A stretch of 64,000 nucleotides of DNA. It comes from Branchiostoma floridae. Lineage: Eukaryota > Chordata > Leptocardii > Amphioxiformes > Branchiostomatidae. Under the pieces are notes generated by a model, which did not search any database, had not been told where the DNA came from, and saw only the letters and a list, made by a program, of their open reading frames with translations. This document shows positions 12,440 to 24,976 of the stretch, piece after piece. How positions within the stretch are numbered: position 1 is the first letter of the stretch; each line of letters begins with the position of its first letter. Both the position numbers and the translations under genes were made by a program. The stretch spans positions 15,288,688-15,352,687 of the forward strand of contig NC_049979.1 in NCBI RefSeq assembly GCF_000003815.2, written 5' to 3'.

Positions 12440-15400
12440 GGACAATTCGCTTGTCCGAGTGCGTGCCCAAGTCATGACCAGAGATGACTCCTCAGGTGGC
12501 TGGCTGCCCCTTGGGGGAGGGGGTCTCAGCATTGTGGGGGTCTACAGCTTCCAGAAGGAGGGGGACGTCCTCCCCAAGAAGGACTTTGTTATATACGGAG
12601 AAAGGTTAAAAGACAAAACAGTAAGTTGCAGTCACAGTGTGGCATTTTATTATTACCCTTACCAAGGAGTGAATTCAGTTGTAAGAGAAAAAATGGTCAT
12701 GGAGATTTGGGATATTGTTTTGTTTGTAGATATTGTAAATGTAGCTGTTGTAAAAGAAAGGAGAAGTTCAATTTTATGTCATTTCTACAGCATCATGAAG
12801 TTTGAAAATTCAACATAACGTAGTACTTATTAATTACTAGAACTAAGAACTTCTGTCCTTCAAATGTCAAGTATCATTTTTATGATTCAATTATATTTTA
12901 TTAAAAGACTTCCAAAATATATAGTTTAAAAGTCGTTATCGTTGTAAATTATTTGAAAAAGTCCAGATAATATCAGGATAAAAGGCAAAATGCCTTCAAA
13001 GCTGATCATGACACATTTTTATGAGTTTGTTGCAGACAGACTTGTGATATGGTCCCATTCATCACGTTTTTCCACATGTAGTTGAAAACAAAGAGACATT
13101 GTCTTTGTAAGAGGATGTACTTGTGATTTACCTTTGACCTCTGTGTTTTCCCACAGGTGGTGCTAGAATGTACACTAAGAAAAGACGTCCAGTACAACAG
13201 AGTCACGCCCATCTTCCACCACTGGTTCCTGGAGGATAAAAGATTCGGACTGACTTTCCAGAGTCCAGGAGATGCCCGTGCCTTCGACAGGGGAATAAAG
13301 AGGGCCGTGGAAGACCTCTCTGAAGGTGAGAAGCTGCTGTAGTGTCTTACCTGTGCCCCAGGTTTGGCTGGAAGCCAGGATGGTGAAAATGTTGTCACAA
13401 ATGCTAGAATACACATTGTTACCAGGTAGACTTTGTTTGGTGGTCTTCCCAGTACTGCTGACAAGGAAACTTAGCTGTTATTATTCTGTGGGCCTTTTTA
13501 GATGTTTCAACACCTGAAGAAACTTGTCAAGTGTAGAAGTATGGAGGGCTTCAAATACGGCTGCTATTATGAACATCAGTTACAATGCTCGGCCCTTTTG
13601 TTGTAGGTTTTTGGAATGGCTGATACAGTTGGATCCATATAGTTTCACAGTTTTGTTACTTCTTTGTTGTTTTCCTCCAGAACCAGTTCATCAGAACAAT
13701 TGTTACATTTTAAGGATTTCAAGAACTGGCCATGTTTTGAAAGATTATTACTCATTTGTTCAGTGGCTCTCCATACTGAAATGATCATGGGTATTGGAGG
13801 CACTAAATAACTACATTGTCTATTCTAAGGTTTTGTCCAAAGCAAATCATGAGTTGCTGTTTTCAGAAGGATCTATAAGAAAGGTTAAGTCTAGTCAGGC
13901 ATGCTTGCCAATTACACATTTCAGGTGTACATGTACTAGATCTGTGGCAGCTATAACTGTGCGTCCCTTACTGTACATTCCTTAGTGAAGTTGAGAAAAA
14001 TTTACAGTGTGGAACGTCTTCTGTGGAAAGCCATTAATGAATTTTATGGCGACAACAGAGGGGTAGACTGCAGATTAAATTTCTCCTTCTAGCAAACAGC
14101 AGGGAGTGCACCATGCAACAGTAACAGCCAGAGGCACTTCCCTTCTGCTGTGCTTTCAGCCCTTTTGTTCTTGCTGGGAATGTAGACGCGTCCTAATTAC
14201 ATTTGACCGCAGGCATGAGTTAGTGGTTTTTCATGGATTTAGGAAGGACTGTGCAGCGTAGCCTGAGGAAGGGATTTGTGAGCTGTTTTGGGGACATGTA
14301 TCTACCTGGTGGCTCAAGGTTTCATAACAGACTTTTGCTGTACAATGATAAGGTGCAGGAGGCAGACTGTGGAAGTAATCTTTGTGTATAGTGCTTCCTA
14401 ATATGGAAAAAAACAGCTAGTTGTTGGAGGTGAAGGTCAGCCATGTAGATTAACGCTGATGTGGTGGGGCATTACATGTCATTGGCATATCAGAAAACCT
14501 CGCCTCCTTTTCATCTTTACAAACAAGAATTTTCTCCATATGAGATACAAGGCTCATACGTAACATTTGGACATTTTGTAAACACAAGTTAAACTTTGAC
14601 ATATATAGCGAATTCACAGCATCCTTCACCCTTGAAAAAACTACCACAAAAGTAGTAAACTTGTTCCAACTCCAACATCAAATGTCTTCAATATCACACG
14701 TTTTAGGATGTATCCCCACCCTCTCCCCACCATCCTAACTTCTAGCACAGGCGTTTATTTTTTCAGGGTAGTGCCGAGTAGTTATTATCGAAATGGTCCA
14801 GGTTCTCAGCTGAGGGAGATCATTGAATGATGAACACCATGAATCAGTGCTCTTAGGCACGATCTACACGCAGTTTTCCCCGATATCTGCGAGCCTACAA
14901 CCTCTCGCCGACAGCTTTTTTTCATGGTCTAGATGGAATTACTATATCACCATTACGATATCGGGAAAATTTCTCCCGAAAGGTCTGGACCATTCGTACG
15001 ATACCTTACCGACAGCTTAGCAGGGGTCCCCGACAGCTTCGCTCGCGTGTAGATGCTTCCCGACTTCGGGAAGGCTCATTAGCATATAACGCCATTTGGA
15101 AAATCGTGCTATATGTTTATGACTGCAAGCGCCATGGGTGTCCGGCCCCCTACGTTCTAGATCCCTCCCGACATCTCCACAGATATCGGTAAAAACTGTG
15201 TGTAGTTGGGCCTTAGGGTCTCATTGATGAGTTTCTTCTTTCCATAGACTTCTATGTTATAATTCGTGGTTTAAATGGGCGCGTTCATAATGAAGCTGCG
15301 TGAAATGTCAGCAGATTTTTCATTCTATGTCGAGCACATTTACCCTATATCGTGGGAAAAAATTGCCAATGTAAACTATACGTAGGAACTTTTTTTATAG

Positions 15401-18400
15401 CAATTACAAACTACGATTAGTCAATCCCCACAAAAGGCACTTTTTCGCTGCTATTGTACAACCGCACCACTCAGAACCCACGACTGTGTACCTCCGACCT
15501 AGCGCGCGGCTGCAAAACTTTACCTGCTAATTTCTTCAGTTACAAATAAGCTTTCACCAATCTAACTTTTGAGAGCAGTTCCGCTGGCTAAAAGGGAATT
15601 TCTCACCGCTAAAAACATGCGTCCGTGCAGCCGTTCATTTTTGGCTCGGATCTCTTTTAGGGTGTCCACTTGCGGAGTAATACATCAATGAGACCTTAAG
15701 TTTAATGTATTATTGAAAAAATCTATCAAAGGAAAGAATGTCGTTTTCTTCATCATCTCTGAAAGTTTGGGTGTCTTACGTTAATGAATTAGCCTCTGGG
15801 AGGTAATTAAGTACGAGATCATGATAGGCATGAAAGCGCCACCTAGCGGCGGACAAAGGCCAATGTTCGGGACAAAGTGCAAAGGCGTCGAGACTGACGC
15901 TTTTGACGTGTCGCAAAGACTCATTAGATCAGTCTGTGTATGAGTTTGACTGAGTAGTGTTCTCTTTGTGACTTTGTCTTTGTTTAATTGGAATATATCT
16001 CAGAGAATAGTCGTGTAAGGGATATCAGCACGACAGGCACGACGAGATTCATCCGGATCTTTCTACGTAAAATAAACGGTTCTATAGAGGATCGGGTGAA
16101 GGTACTATAGCTCATAAAGTCAAAACAGAGCTTAACGACTAGAAATTGATGTTAGCTGCGTTTCAAGCTCCCTTATACCAGAGGCGGGCAAGCCGAACTG
16201 AGCCTTTCTGATTGGCCTTTTATAGGTGTCGTCTAGCCCCGGGGTTTGGGGGGGGGGGGGGGGTGTTGGAGGGGCGTTCGAGAGAAGGCGGCGATTGCAA
16301 AAAATAACTTGGATGCAGTTTGCATCAAAAAAGATAGCTTTAGAACCTTAGTCCTCTTTCAAATAGCTTCTATATCCAGTAGAGTGTGATACAAGAAAAA
16401 TAACAATAGTAACGCCCCTTGGAAATGTAGACCCGTCCGTTACCATGGTTACGGAAATAGGTACACGGCGTAATCTGCAGCCAAGAAATGCGGGGTGGCG
16501 CCCGGTTATAAACCCTTTTCAAATTTTTGCTCCAGTGCTATTCCTTGATTTTTTATGAATATTTTTCATTTTTATTTAAGGTCTCATTGATGAGTTTCTT
16601 CTTTCCATAGACTTCTATGTTATAATTCGTGGTTTAAATGGGCGCGTTCATAATGAAGCTGCGTGAAATGTCAGCAGATTTTTCATTCTATGTCGAGCAC
16701 ATTTACCCTATATCGTGGGAAAAAATTGCCAATGTAAACTATACGTAGGAACTTTTTTTATAGCAATTACAAACTACGATTAGTCAATCCCCACAAAAGG
16801 CACTTTTTCGCTGCTATTGTACAACCGCACCACTCAGAACCCACGACTGTGTACCTCCGACCTAGCGCGCGGCTGCAAAACTTTACCTGCTAATTTCTTC
16901 AGTTACAAATAAGCTTTCACCAATCTAACTTTTGAGAGCAGTTCCGCTGGCTAAAAGGGAATTTCTCACCGCTAAAAACATGCGTCCGTGCAGCCGTTCA
17001 TTTTTGGCTCGGATCTCTTTTAGGGTGTCCACTTGCGGAGTAATACATCAATGAGACCTTAGTAGGAGGCTAGTCAGTCGTATGGTTTCAGAAACATGCT
17101 ACAGATCTTGGCTGCAACAAAATTGGCTAAAATATACAAAAACAAAAGCACAATATGGTATACTGTATTTTCCTCAGTCACCTGTGTACAATACATGACC
17201 ATTGGTATTTAGGGTATGCTTTTTAAGATGAGGTGTCATGCCACAAGGTCACAACTGCTGATGATGCCATAGTTGTATGTAAAGAAAAATCCTTTATCCA
17301 TAAACTGATGACTCAAGCCACAGTGTTTCATTTTATACCTTCCACTGCTGAAGACAAATGGTCATGAGTCGTGTCGGAATATTTGAGGCTTGCTATGATT
17401 AGATCCGAGATCTCTCTTCGGAATATGCGGCATTGACGTCATGGCGGCAAATTTCCTGGATATACGAGGGGAGAGCACTCCATGCCCACCCACTCTCTTC
17501 CTGCCTTTCTTCCCCTCCTGTTTGAACAATAACTGCTACCAAATCAAAGCATACTCCACTGTAAATATTAGAGGGAGAGCAAGGGAGACCAGGCTGGCAT
17601 TAACCTTCTCCACACTTTTGATTTGTGCAGTAATGATCATTTATTTGAGAGACCACAACACAGATACAAGCCAAGCTTGGGGAACTAGTACCAGCCTGTG
17701 CATCTTGTTCAGTTGTATGTGGCTCTGAATGGGGTTTTGCAACTGTACTTTTACTTACCATCTGGAGGAAAAGAATAATTGTTCAGTGACAGGCATGTTG
17801 TCATGGCAACTCAACCCCTTCCGATTTGTTCATGTTTGCTATTGAGTTTGCCCAAGATGAATTGAAGGAAAGCAGGAAGGAAGAGGGCTTTAACTATGTT
17901 GTATCAGAGTTGTGTCTTTGGCAAAGAGAAAGTTGTGTGCCCTTGAAAAAAGATCCAGTGGAACACAGTAGGACAAAAACATATTAGGTAACAAACGAAA
18001 CAGCATTGACACGTATTTGTACATTTCTATTAGATGTTGATGCAAAAAGTATGAAGATCATACATCAAAGTTGAACTGTAATTTCCAATACAAAAACTGG
18101 ACTTAACAATTATTGTGTTGGAAATTACAGTTCAACTTTGACTCAGAATGCTATTTATGCATCAGAGAGAGTTTCTTGCTTTTGAACATTTCGTTTCTCA
18201 GTTGACAATTCTTGTGTTCTTGTACTTGTAATCATGTTCCTGAAACTGTAGATGTCCAATGGTGACAACCTGGTTGATGCGTGGTTATATCAACCACTGA
18301 AAGGTCAATAGGTCATTTAACTACAGTCAAGTCCTGCCATTGGCTGACAAGAATGCTCATTTGATTGGCAGAAAATTATATCATTAGAATAAATGTTTCA

Positions 18401-21400
18401 AATATCTCAGTAAGTAAATTAGTCAGTAAAGTAAGTAAGACTCATGAAGGAAACGTTAAGGTAGCAAACAAGTAAGAAGGATGGTGTGGGAATTAAAATT
18501 GTAGCAGACAATGGCAGATGAACATTTATATTGTATGATATCCATGACAGTGGTATAAAACACCAGTTGAGTTGCCCTAAGAGTAAGTACAGTCAGGTTA
18601 CATATTATATATTATCCTGTTATTATCGAGCAATGGAATTTTGAGCAAGAGAACCCCTGAGGACAACAGTTATTCAAAAGTGATGTGCAGCACCTGTTGG
18701 TCTAATAACTTCCATATCCTCGACATATTCCATATGTTCAATTGTTAGTAACAAATTGCAGAAAACTATTTTTATTGTAAAAGTCTACATACTCAAATCT
18801 GCAGCCAAATGTGAAAGCTATGATGGGGAATGCTGGAAGTAACATTTATAAGATGTTTTAAGATGAAATAGAATCTAGGTTGTCCATCGCGGTTGATGAT
18901 GACTTCTGCGCACATCCTCCTTTCATCTGAAATAGAATCAGTGTCTCAAAAATATGACAGCTGTTTACTAGTACATCTCACTATTATCTTAGCAAATACT
19001 CTTTGCTTGAGTTGAAAGACAATGTACATTGGCTCCTGTATGCAAAGTTCAGGTGTACAAACTATGGGATCTCGGAGTGGATTTGTGTGTTGTAGTCCAG
19101 CGCCCTGTGTTATGGTTTGTGGCCAGTGGCCCACAGCAGCCTCCCCTTGTGACATCACCAGGCCCAGATTCAGCAAACAGGAAATAGCGTACATTCCACA
19201 GGGTTTCAGCCAGCATGTGTGTCACATTAGTGAGGGAACGTCGGATCTTTCCCACAATGCCCCAGCCTAAGGAAACCTAGGTGACCGTCTATCCGTCCTT
19301 GGAACTAAGGATGGTTACTCTGCCGCTTTACATTCCTCACGCATTCCCTTTTCTTTGCCATTGGGCAAAGCCTGCAGGTTTAGACCCCTTTTGTGGGCAG
19401 CCCCTTAGGACTAAGCTGCCTGGCCTGTAGATGGCAGGATTGAACTCAGACTACTCTTTGTTCTCTTCTTCCCTGGCCCAAAGAGGTCTTCTACCATATC
19501 ATGTCTCAGTACTACTTGTGGTTGGTAATGATTATGCCATTTGGTTTAGATTTTCCATAGCACTCCCAGACAGCAGCATTAATTAGAAGAGCCTCTGCTG
19601 ATCTGGGCATAGAGGTGGTCTGCTTATCCAAGTTGGGAGTCCCAGGCAGGTGTTTCATGTCAATAGTCTTCTCTCGTGCTTGGCTTAAAGTTTTCAAGAA
19701 GGCGTTCCATACCCTGGTGTAAACAGTCCATATGAAATATGTATCCCTGTAAGGCAAATATTAGGTTCACAACTGCTGGTTAGTGTTGGACATAAGCTCT
19801 TCTGGAGACACCACTCTTGTCCTCTAATTCATCCCTGTAACACAACACCACATTGAGTGGGGAGCAGGGTGAGGGGAAAAGAAACTAATGTCATGGAGGA
19901 TTAGGGAAGATGTCTTAGGGTGTCCCCAAGGAGACAGCATCAGCACCTGTTCTTGTGGGGATTGACTGGACAAGACTCCTGTTGACAGACTTGATAAGAT
20001 TGGAAAGACACAGCACAGTTCAAGAGAGAGATTGGTGTGTTTTAATGGAACTTGATTGAGCCGCAACTTTTGGTAAGTCCTAATATCTGTGTAGGGTATG
20101 TTTAACTTTAACTGAGGAATATACATGTAGAAGGGGGTTTGTCCTTTCTATCTTTATTCAGTATAGGATGGAGCAGGGAGAATGAAATGGGAAGGTGAAA
20201 AGTTGGTATAATTGATGCTCTAAATCCCCTCATGTGGTCTTATCTGTTGTAAAACTTGCTTTTGCCATTTTTTGTACCCACATCCCTGATGTATCTTTTG
20301 TACAATTTTCATCTGCTCTCTACTTATGATCAGACACTTCTCTGACATACAACAGCCCAGGTGTAACATTGTCCTTAGGTATTGTTGATTTAGTGTGGAA
20401 AGTTTTGTTCTTATGAAAGAGTCTTCTAATATGGTAATGATGTGGCTGGATGGGGGTTAAGGTATTACCTTTCCTGTAGGCATAACAGCTGGTATTGCTT
20501 TAGCCCAATTCCGAGGCTCTGTGTATACACAATGAGTGTGTTGTGGCCTCCACTGTAAAAGGAATAAGTTATGCCCCCAAGCATTTATTTCTGTTTGGTT
20601 ACACACTTTTAGCTACCTACGGCTAATGTAAAGGTGTTGGGTGCTGCAAAGCTGGTCCAACTCCTGTAGAAAGTTACCAGATAGTGAAAGGTGGGGTCTC
20701 CTCGCAGCTGTCCTCTCATCCAGATTGTGCAATTCTCTAGATTACAGGACCTTTTCTTGACACAGTTCTTATCAGCCAGCCTGGCCTGAAAGACAGACAG
20801 ATGCAAGGATTAGAATTCTAGACTTAGAGAGAACTTTCTCACCGTGAAATAGAAAACATATAACCTGTCAAGAATTAGATGTTCATGATGTACAGAAGGT
20901 TGATTGTAATGTTAGACTTCCTATCACAGGTGCATACTTTTGTTTTAGCATCTTTCATTGCAGTGGATCTTTCATTAGAAGGTACAGAGATGTTGAGTTT
21001 GGTATCTTGAGTGTGTGTTAGCTTTTCTTATATGTTTACGCTTGTTTAGACCTACTGTACATGTATGCAGCAGGTGGATTAAGGCTAGGGATTGGCACAA
21101 CAGACAGTAATTGGTAAAGATGCATGTAGCACATGACCCCATCATGTTCTTATCCTGACCTTCAGAACTCTCAAGTGGGGAAGTCAATGTCCCTGGAGAT
21201 AACCAAGGAAAAAAGGTCCAAGACAGATAACTGAAAGGAGAACCCCCCTCCTTACAGACTGATCTGATGCCACTTGCCAGTGATGTCAGGACCCTGTCAG
21301 AGTGGCTGCATAATTGGCATTCCTTTACCCAAGGTTGGCCTTGCACAGTCTGCTCTTTAGAGCTAGCTCTTTCTTCTTATGACTGCCTACAAAGGAAGGT

Positions 21401-24400
21401 GGCTCAGGTAATGTTTGATGTCTGTTGGTGGGGTTTCTTTGCCAGGTAGCTACATATACTCCAAATGGTAAGATCCTACATATATTTATGATAAAGCAGA
21501 CCACACCTCTCCCTCGGAAACTTTGAGGGTAGCCCCAAGGAGTCTGAAGTCCTGGAATTGTCTCAAGTAGCAAGTGGCAGAGGTGGGACTTGGATAAGTG
21601 TTGAAGTCTTGAGGTGTGTACAGTGATTTGGTCAACTTGTTTCTGTTGTATGGCTTCTTTGAGAAAGTACATGTACCGGTATGTGAGTTCAGAGCACCTT
21701 GCATCTTAAACTGAAGCTACATGTACTAGTGGTATATGCAGGAGAGAAACATCTTGGCTTGCCAACAATGGCATGGTCACGGTAATACAAGTTCTATCTG
21801 CTTGACTTCGCAAAACTCAACAAGCCATTCCTACAGTCTCTGATGACATGTTTGAAGGATTCTAACTTTCAAGCTTTTAGTACGTGTTTTTGATGCTGGA
21901 GTTGTTGTTGTAGTAGCTATGGTAGATTCAGTTGGTTGTCATAGGAAAGAAAATTGACTTGGCAGAAAAAGGTGAATCTCTGGTACATGATGTAGTTTGT
22001 ATGGTAACAAAATTGCACTACTTGTAAGAGTTGAAAGGCTGAAGTTCTATACTCTTTTCACCTCATGATACATTGATACATTGCACTGGTTACATTATTT
22101 GGAAAGGCACCGGGATTTGGAAAAACCTAGGTCATAAGTATTCCATGTCAATGAGTCATTGACATGGAACACCAGTGTTCCACAAAGTTTTGACACCTGA
22201 TGTTGAACTGTGCAGTTGGCAACAAGTCAGATTTCCAAAATGCTTGTGCCTTATTAAATCTAAGGTGACCAGTTGTTAATCAAATAAGTTATTTAATGAT
22301 TCTGTCAAACCTTTTAACCGTCACTCAGAAATTTATTTTTTCTTGCACTTTTCCATGCTGTCCTTTGGATTTATGTTTAATAACTGGGGTAAGTTTTACT
22401 ATCTTTTAGTGCTAATTTTGCTTCATGTTTTGTTTAAGAAACTTTCCTTTGTGGATTTGTTTTCCTCCAAGCTGTTGTAGTGCTTTCTTAGAAAAACATG
22501 CACAAAATATTCAGTTTCTAGTATTTACTTAGTTAACAACATATTGCTGCAGGAGATAGGGATGTAAGTCTGGTACTGTAGTGGTACATCTATAGATAGT
22601 ATAACCTTAACTTATCTGTTGATAGTAACAGAATGCATTGTGTTCATGGATGAAAAATTTGCATTTGATAGAAGATGAAAGTCATGATTTAAACTTGTAT
22701 TGATATTTTAAAAATTACAAGTACTGTCTGCCGAATCGAACCCATTTGTGAAGAAGAACCACAAATAGCCTTTAAGACAGGATAATTCCTGGTGGAACTT
22801 AGATTATTATCTTTATATTGTATGTCAATGAAGATACCATTCTCATGATGCTTCTTTTGTTTCAGAATCATCACCTTCCTCAGTGCCTAAGTCTTCACCA
22901 GGTGAACTTGATGAAGAAGACGTTTTTGTTGTAAGTTCTGCCAACATCTTACCTTAATTGTTACTATTACTGTTACTGTCATCTAAATGTTGAAACTCAT
23001 TATTAGATTTCAGTTCTACCATTTGGAAGCCTTACATTTCAATATGTCCCAAGATGTCAAGTAAAGGTTTAGAGGAAGATGTGATAGTGAGTGCTCTATT
23101 CTCTATGTCATGATAATTTATTGTTTTAGAGAAATATGGATATTTTGACTGATATTTATGTAATCAGAGATTCCCAATTTCACCCGTATTTCCCATTAAG
23201 TGGCCTGTGTTACGTCACATCACACTGAAATAGATTGGTGGGACAGGAAACATTTGCAGTGAGCCCCTGGGCTGGCCTTTGAAGAACCGCTTCCACCTAC
23301 TCTTCCATTTGGCAAAGTTTGTTTAATACCACCCATTTGCTGACAGCTCTCAGTTACCCAGGAATCCTTCACTCAGACAGCAGAATGAATTTTTTTCAGG
23401 TACCGGAATTAGCCAGAAGTGGAAAAGTAGCTGAGACATAATTTTTTTTATATAGCATTGTTCCTGTTGTGATTAGTTCTGTAAATCTTATTTTATTTTG
23501 TTCTGCGTTTGCAGTCTTTAGATGGTGACAGCAGTCGGGAGCCGACGCCCAAGCCGCCAAAGAAGGAACGGAAGCCGGTGACCGTAGCAACGCATGACCC
23601 TTACTTGAGCCAGTTCTCCCACCCACACACCACCCACTCCCACCTCCACAGAGTACACTTCATCACACCCAGCAAGCCCATCCGCGGCTCACGCAGATTA
23701 CACTCTACCAGAGAGGTGAGACAGGTAGCACTTTGTGTGAGCAACCTGTAATGGCAGGGGCAGGATCACTGCATTCGTGTGGGTGGAACCCTGGTCTTCC
23801 TGTAGTCCTTGTGGGGAAAAATTATTTCACTGTCATACAAACCTTAAAACTGCAGACATCAGAATTTCTATGGTTTAAATTTTAAAGTGTGCCAAAGTTT
23901 ATTGTTCAGCCAAAACTTATACAACATTCCATGCCCTTGTCATGTTTTGTAGGAATTGCAGTAGCAAGGCTCAAAAGACATTTTTGTTACCTGCAATATT
24001 GCAGTTGTAAAACTTCAAATACACGTAAAAGACCTTTCTTTTCGCTGATAGTACACATGACCGTCTAGTGTCTAGTTTCCCATCTGTAAGTTAAAAGAGA
24101 CCAATACAACAGCTAATGTTGCTACTGGAGCATGATGTAAAAGCACTTGCATTTGTAGAATAAGATTTTGTACCATGTACCAGTAAAAGTGAACTCTTCT
24201 TTGATGGTTTTCCCTGTGCTTTGTTACAGACCACACATCCTGAAGTGATATTCCAGGAGGAACATACCTTCATCAAAACTGAGTCAGCCAAAGATAAAGA
24301 CAAACAGGACAGCAACAGGGACAGTAGTGACAGTAGTGACGTATGGATCAGGCATCCGGATTCAACGGGGCGGACGGCATTTGCCGACCTGCCAGGGCAC

Positions 24401-24976
24401 CTGGCCTTTCCCGCGGGCAGCAGCGAGAGTACGAGTGACGACGCAGATTCGTATGTTCATTTTTCGAAAAACTACCCGAAAGTGCACGATTATAGTTATC
24501 CTATGTTGGAACCAATCCGGACAGACACCAGTTCCTCCAAAAGTGGCAAATCCCGCATAGTAACAGTCCAGCCTTCAAAGATATTCCAGGATAGAAGATC
24601 ACAGAGTCAATCAGAGCCATTGAGACCTCAGACCGGACACCAGCGATGTGTGTATTGTCGTGAGATGTTTAGTCCAGATGGGAACCGGCCGGGAAGCTGT
24701 GAGTTTGCGCCGGACCAGACACAACAGTACATGAAAAGAGTAAGCTGCATGGGAGCAGCAGAAATGATGATGTATCATTGCATGTCAGACGCTGAGGGGG
24801 ACTATGTGGACCCATGTTCGTGTGACACGAGCGATGACATGTTTTGTAGGAGGTGGGCCGCGCTCTCCGCCTTAACTTGCGTGGTACCGTGCCTCTTGTG
24901 TTATCCGCCTCTCCAGCTGTGCTACAAGTGTGGAATCCGGTGTCGGTGCTGCGGCGGGAGGCACAAAGCCGTATGA
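12440..24976 (+). CDS. SPRED: SPRED (Sprouty-related EVH1-domain protein), exons 2-6; first exon not identified
   Basis: Exons: 12440-12620, 13157-13325, 22866-22930, 23515-23715 and 24230-24976 (stop TGA 24974-24976). All introns are GT..AG and all phases agree (2 into the first, then 0, 1, 0, 0), giving about 453 residues, close to vertebrate SPRED1 at 444. Exons 2-3 encode the EVH1 domain with [14 protein letters not shown] and FGLTFQSP; the Trp and Thr that in human SPRED1 (W31, T102) are needed for neurofibromin binding are conserved. The start of exon 6 (VWIRHP to about DRRSQ) matches the KIT-binding domain position. The end is the cysteine-rich Sprouty domain, from CVYCREMF through [10 protein letters not shown] and [10 protein letters not shown] to [14 protein letters not shown] proteins are palmitoylated at the Sprouty domain, sit at the plasma membrane and bring neurofibromin to Ras, dampening MAPK signalling. 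One SPRED gene is expected in an invertebrate chordate, so paralogue numbers do not apply. Confidence 0.95.
14856..15212. mobile_element. MITE, 357 bp, TTA target-site duplication
   Basis: The ends are imperfect inverted repeats about 35 bp long: left GGCACGATCTACACGCAG, and right CTGTGTGTAGTTGGGCC as its counterpart, with a shared GATATC core further in. Exact TTA trinucleotides flank it at 14,853-14,855 and 15,213-15,215. The interior has several CCGACAGCTT subrepeats and a CTTCCCGA/TCGGGAAG hairpin near 15,056. A TTA duplication with GG-starting ends suggests the PIF/Harbinger superfamily. No coding capacity. Confidence 0.7.
15216..15695. mobile_element. MITE copy A, ends GGTCTCATTGATG (about 479 bp)
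   Basis: Terminal inverted repeats GGTCTCATTGATG and CATCAATGAGACC. Flanks are TTAG on the left and TTAA on the right. The left flank is the right-hand TTA duplication of the preceding MITE, so this element inserted into or next to that target site. It appears identical to the copy at 16,580-17,058 along its whole length. TA- or TTA-target superfamilies (Tc1/mariner, PIF/Harbinger) or a TTAA-target one (Kolobok-like) are possible. Confidence 0.7.
15696..16579. other. 884-bp unique segment between the two identical MITE copies
   Basis: Bounded on both inner sides by TTAA. No open frame of note. It contains a run of 16 G (16,248-16,263) and GC-rich patches. It may be host intron or the cargo of a composite element. 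Confidence 0.5.
16248..16263 (+). repeat. Poly-G run (16 nt)
   Basis: Sixteen consecutive G, followed by GTGTTGGAGGGGCG. It can form G-quadruplex structure, and its recorded length is likely to be unreliable. Confidence 0.85.
16580..17058. mobile_element. MITE copy B, identical to copy A
   Basis: 479 bp from GGTCTC to GAGACC, same orientation as copy A. I saw no difference when comparing the two by eye. Flanks: TTAA (16,576-16,579) on the left and TTAG (17,059-17,062) on the right. Confidence 0.75.
17434..17448 (+). promoter_or_regulatory. CRE (TGACGTCA) fused to ATGGCGGC: possible internal promoter
   Basis: A perfect CRE overlaps an ATGGCGGC (YY1-type, start-codon-bearing) motif. The same pair, TGACGTCA then ATGGCGGC, occurs within 40 bp in the TOMM40 promoter of this window. 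The ATG at 17,441 opens a 95-codon frame with no recognisable domain. An alternative promoter in SPRED intron 3, giving a form without EVH1, is one reading; chance is the other. Confidence 0.3.
18065..18141. repeat. Perfect 24-bp inverted repeat, 29-nt loop
   Basis: Arms at 18,065-18,088 and 18,118-18,141 are exact reverse complements (TCAAAGTTGAACTGTAATTT...). Stem and loop size are within the range of miRNA precursors, but the perfect pairing also fits a young short MITE. No clear flanking duplication. Confidence 0.75.
22141..22169. repeat. 29-bp perfect palindrome centred on an AP-1 site
   Basis: Two 14-bp arms (TTCCATGTCAATGA and its complement) around a single G, so the centre reads TGAGTCA (22,152-22,158), the consensus AP-1 site. 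It lies 0.7 kb upstream of SPRED exon 4. Confidence 0.75.

Larger units (their letters stand above)
13326..22865 (+). other. SPRED intron 3 (9.5 kb) rich in inverted-repeat elements
   Basis: This intron separates the EVH1 exons from the KIT-binding and Sprouty exons. It contains the three MITE copies at 14.86-17.06 kb, a hairpin at 18.07 kb, a CRE/ATGGCGGC block at 17.43 kb and a palindrome at 22.14 kb, listed separately. Open frames in it (for example 13,524-13,784 and 19,824-20,126) show no conserved domains. Confidence 0.85.

Noticed and set aside
19260-19480. Possible reverse-oriented SINE (GTTCAATCC on the minus strand)
   Set aside because: A single B-box-like match without a convincing A box or a second copy in the window.
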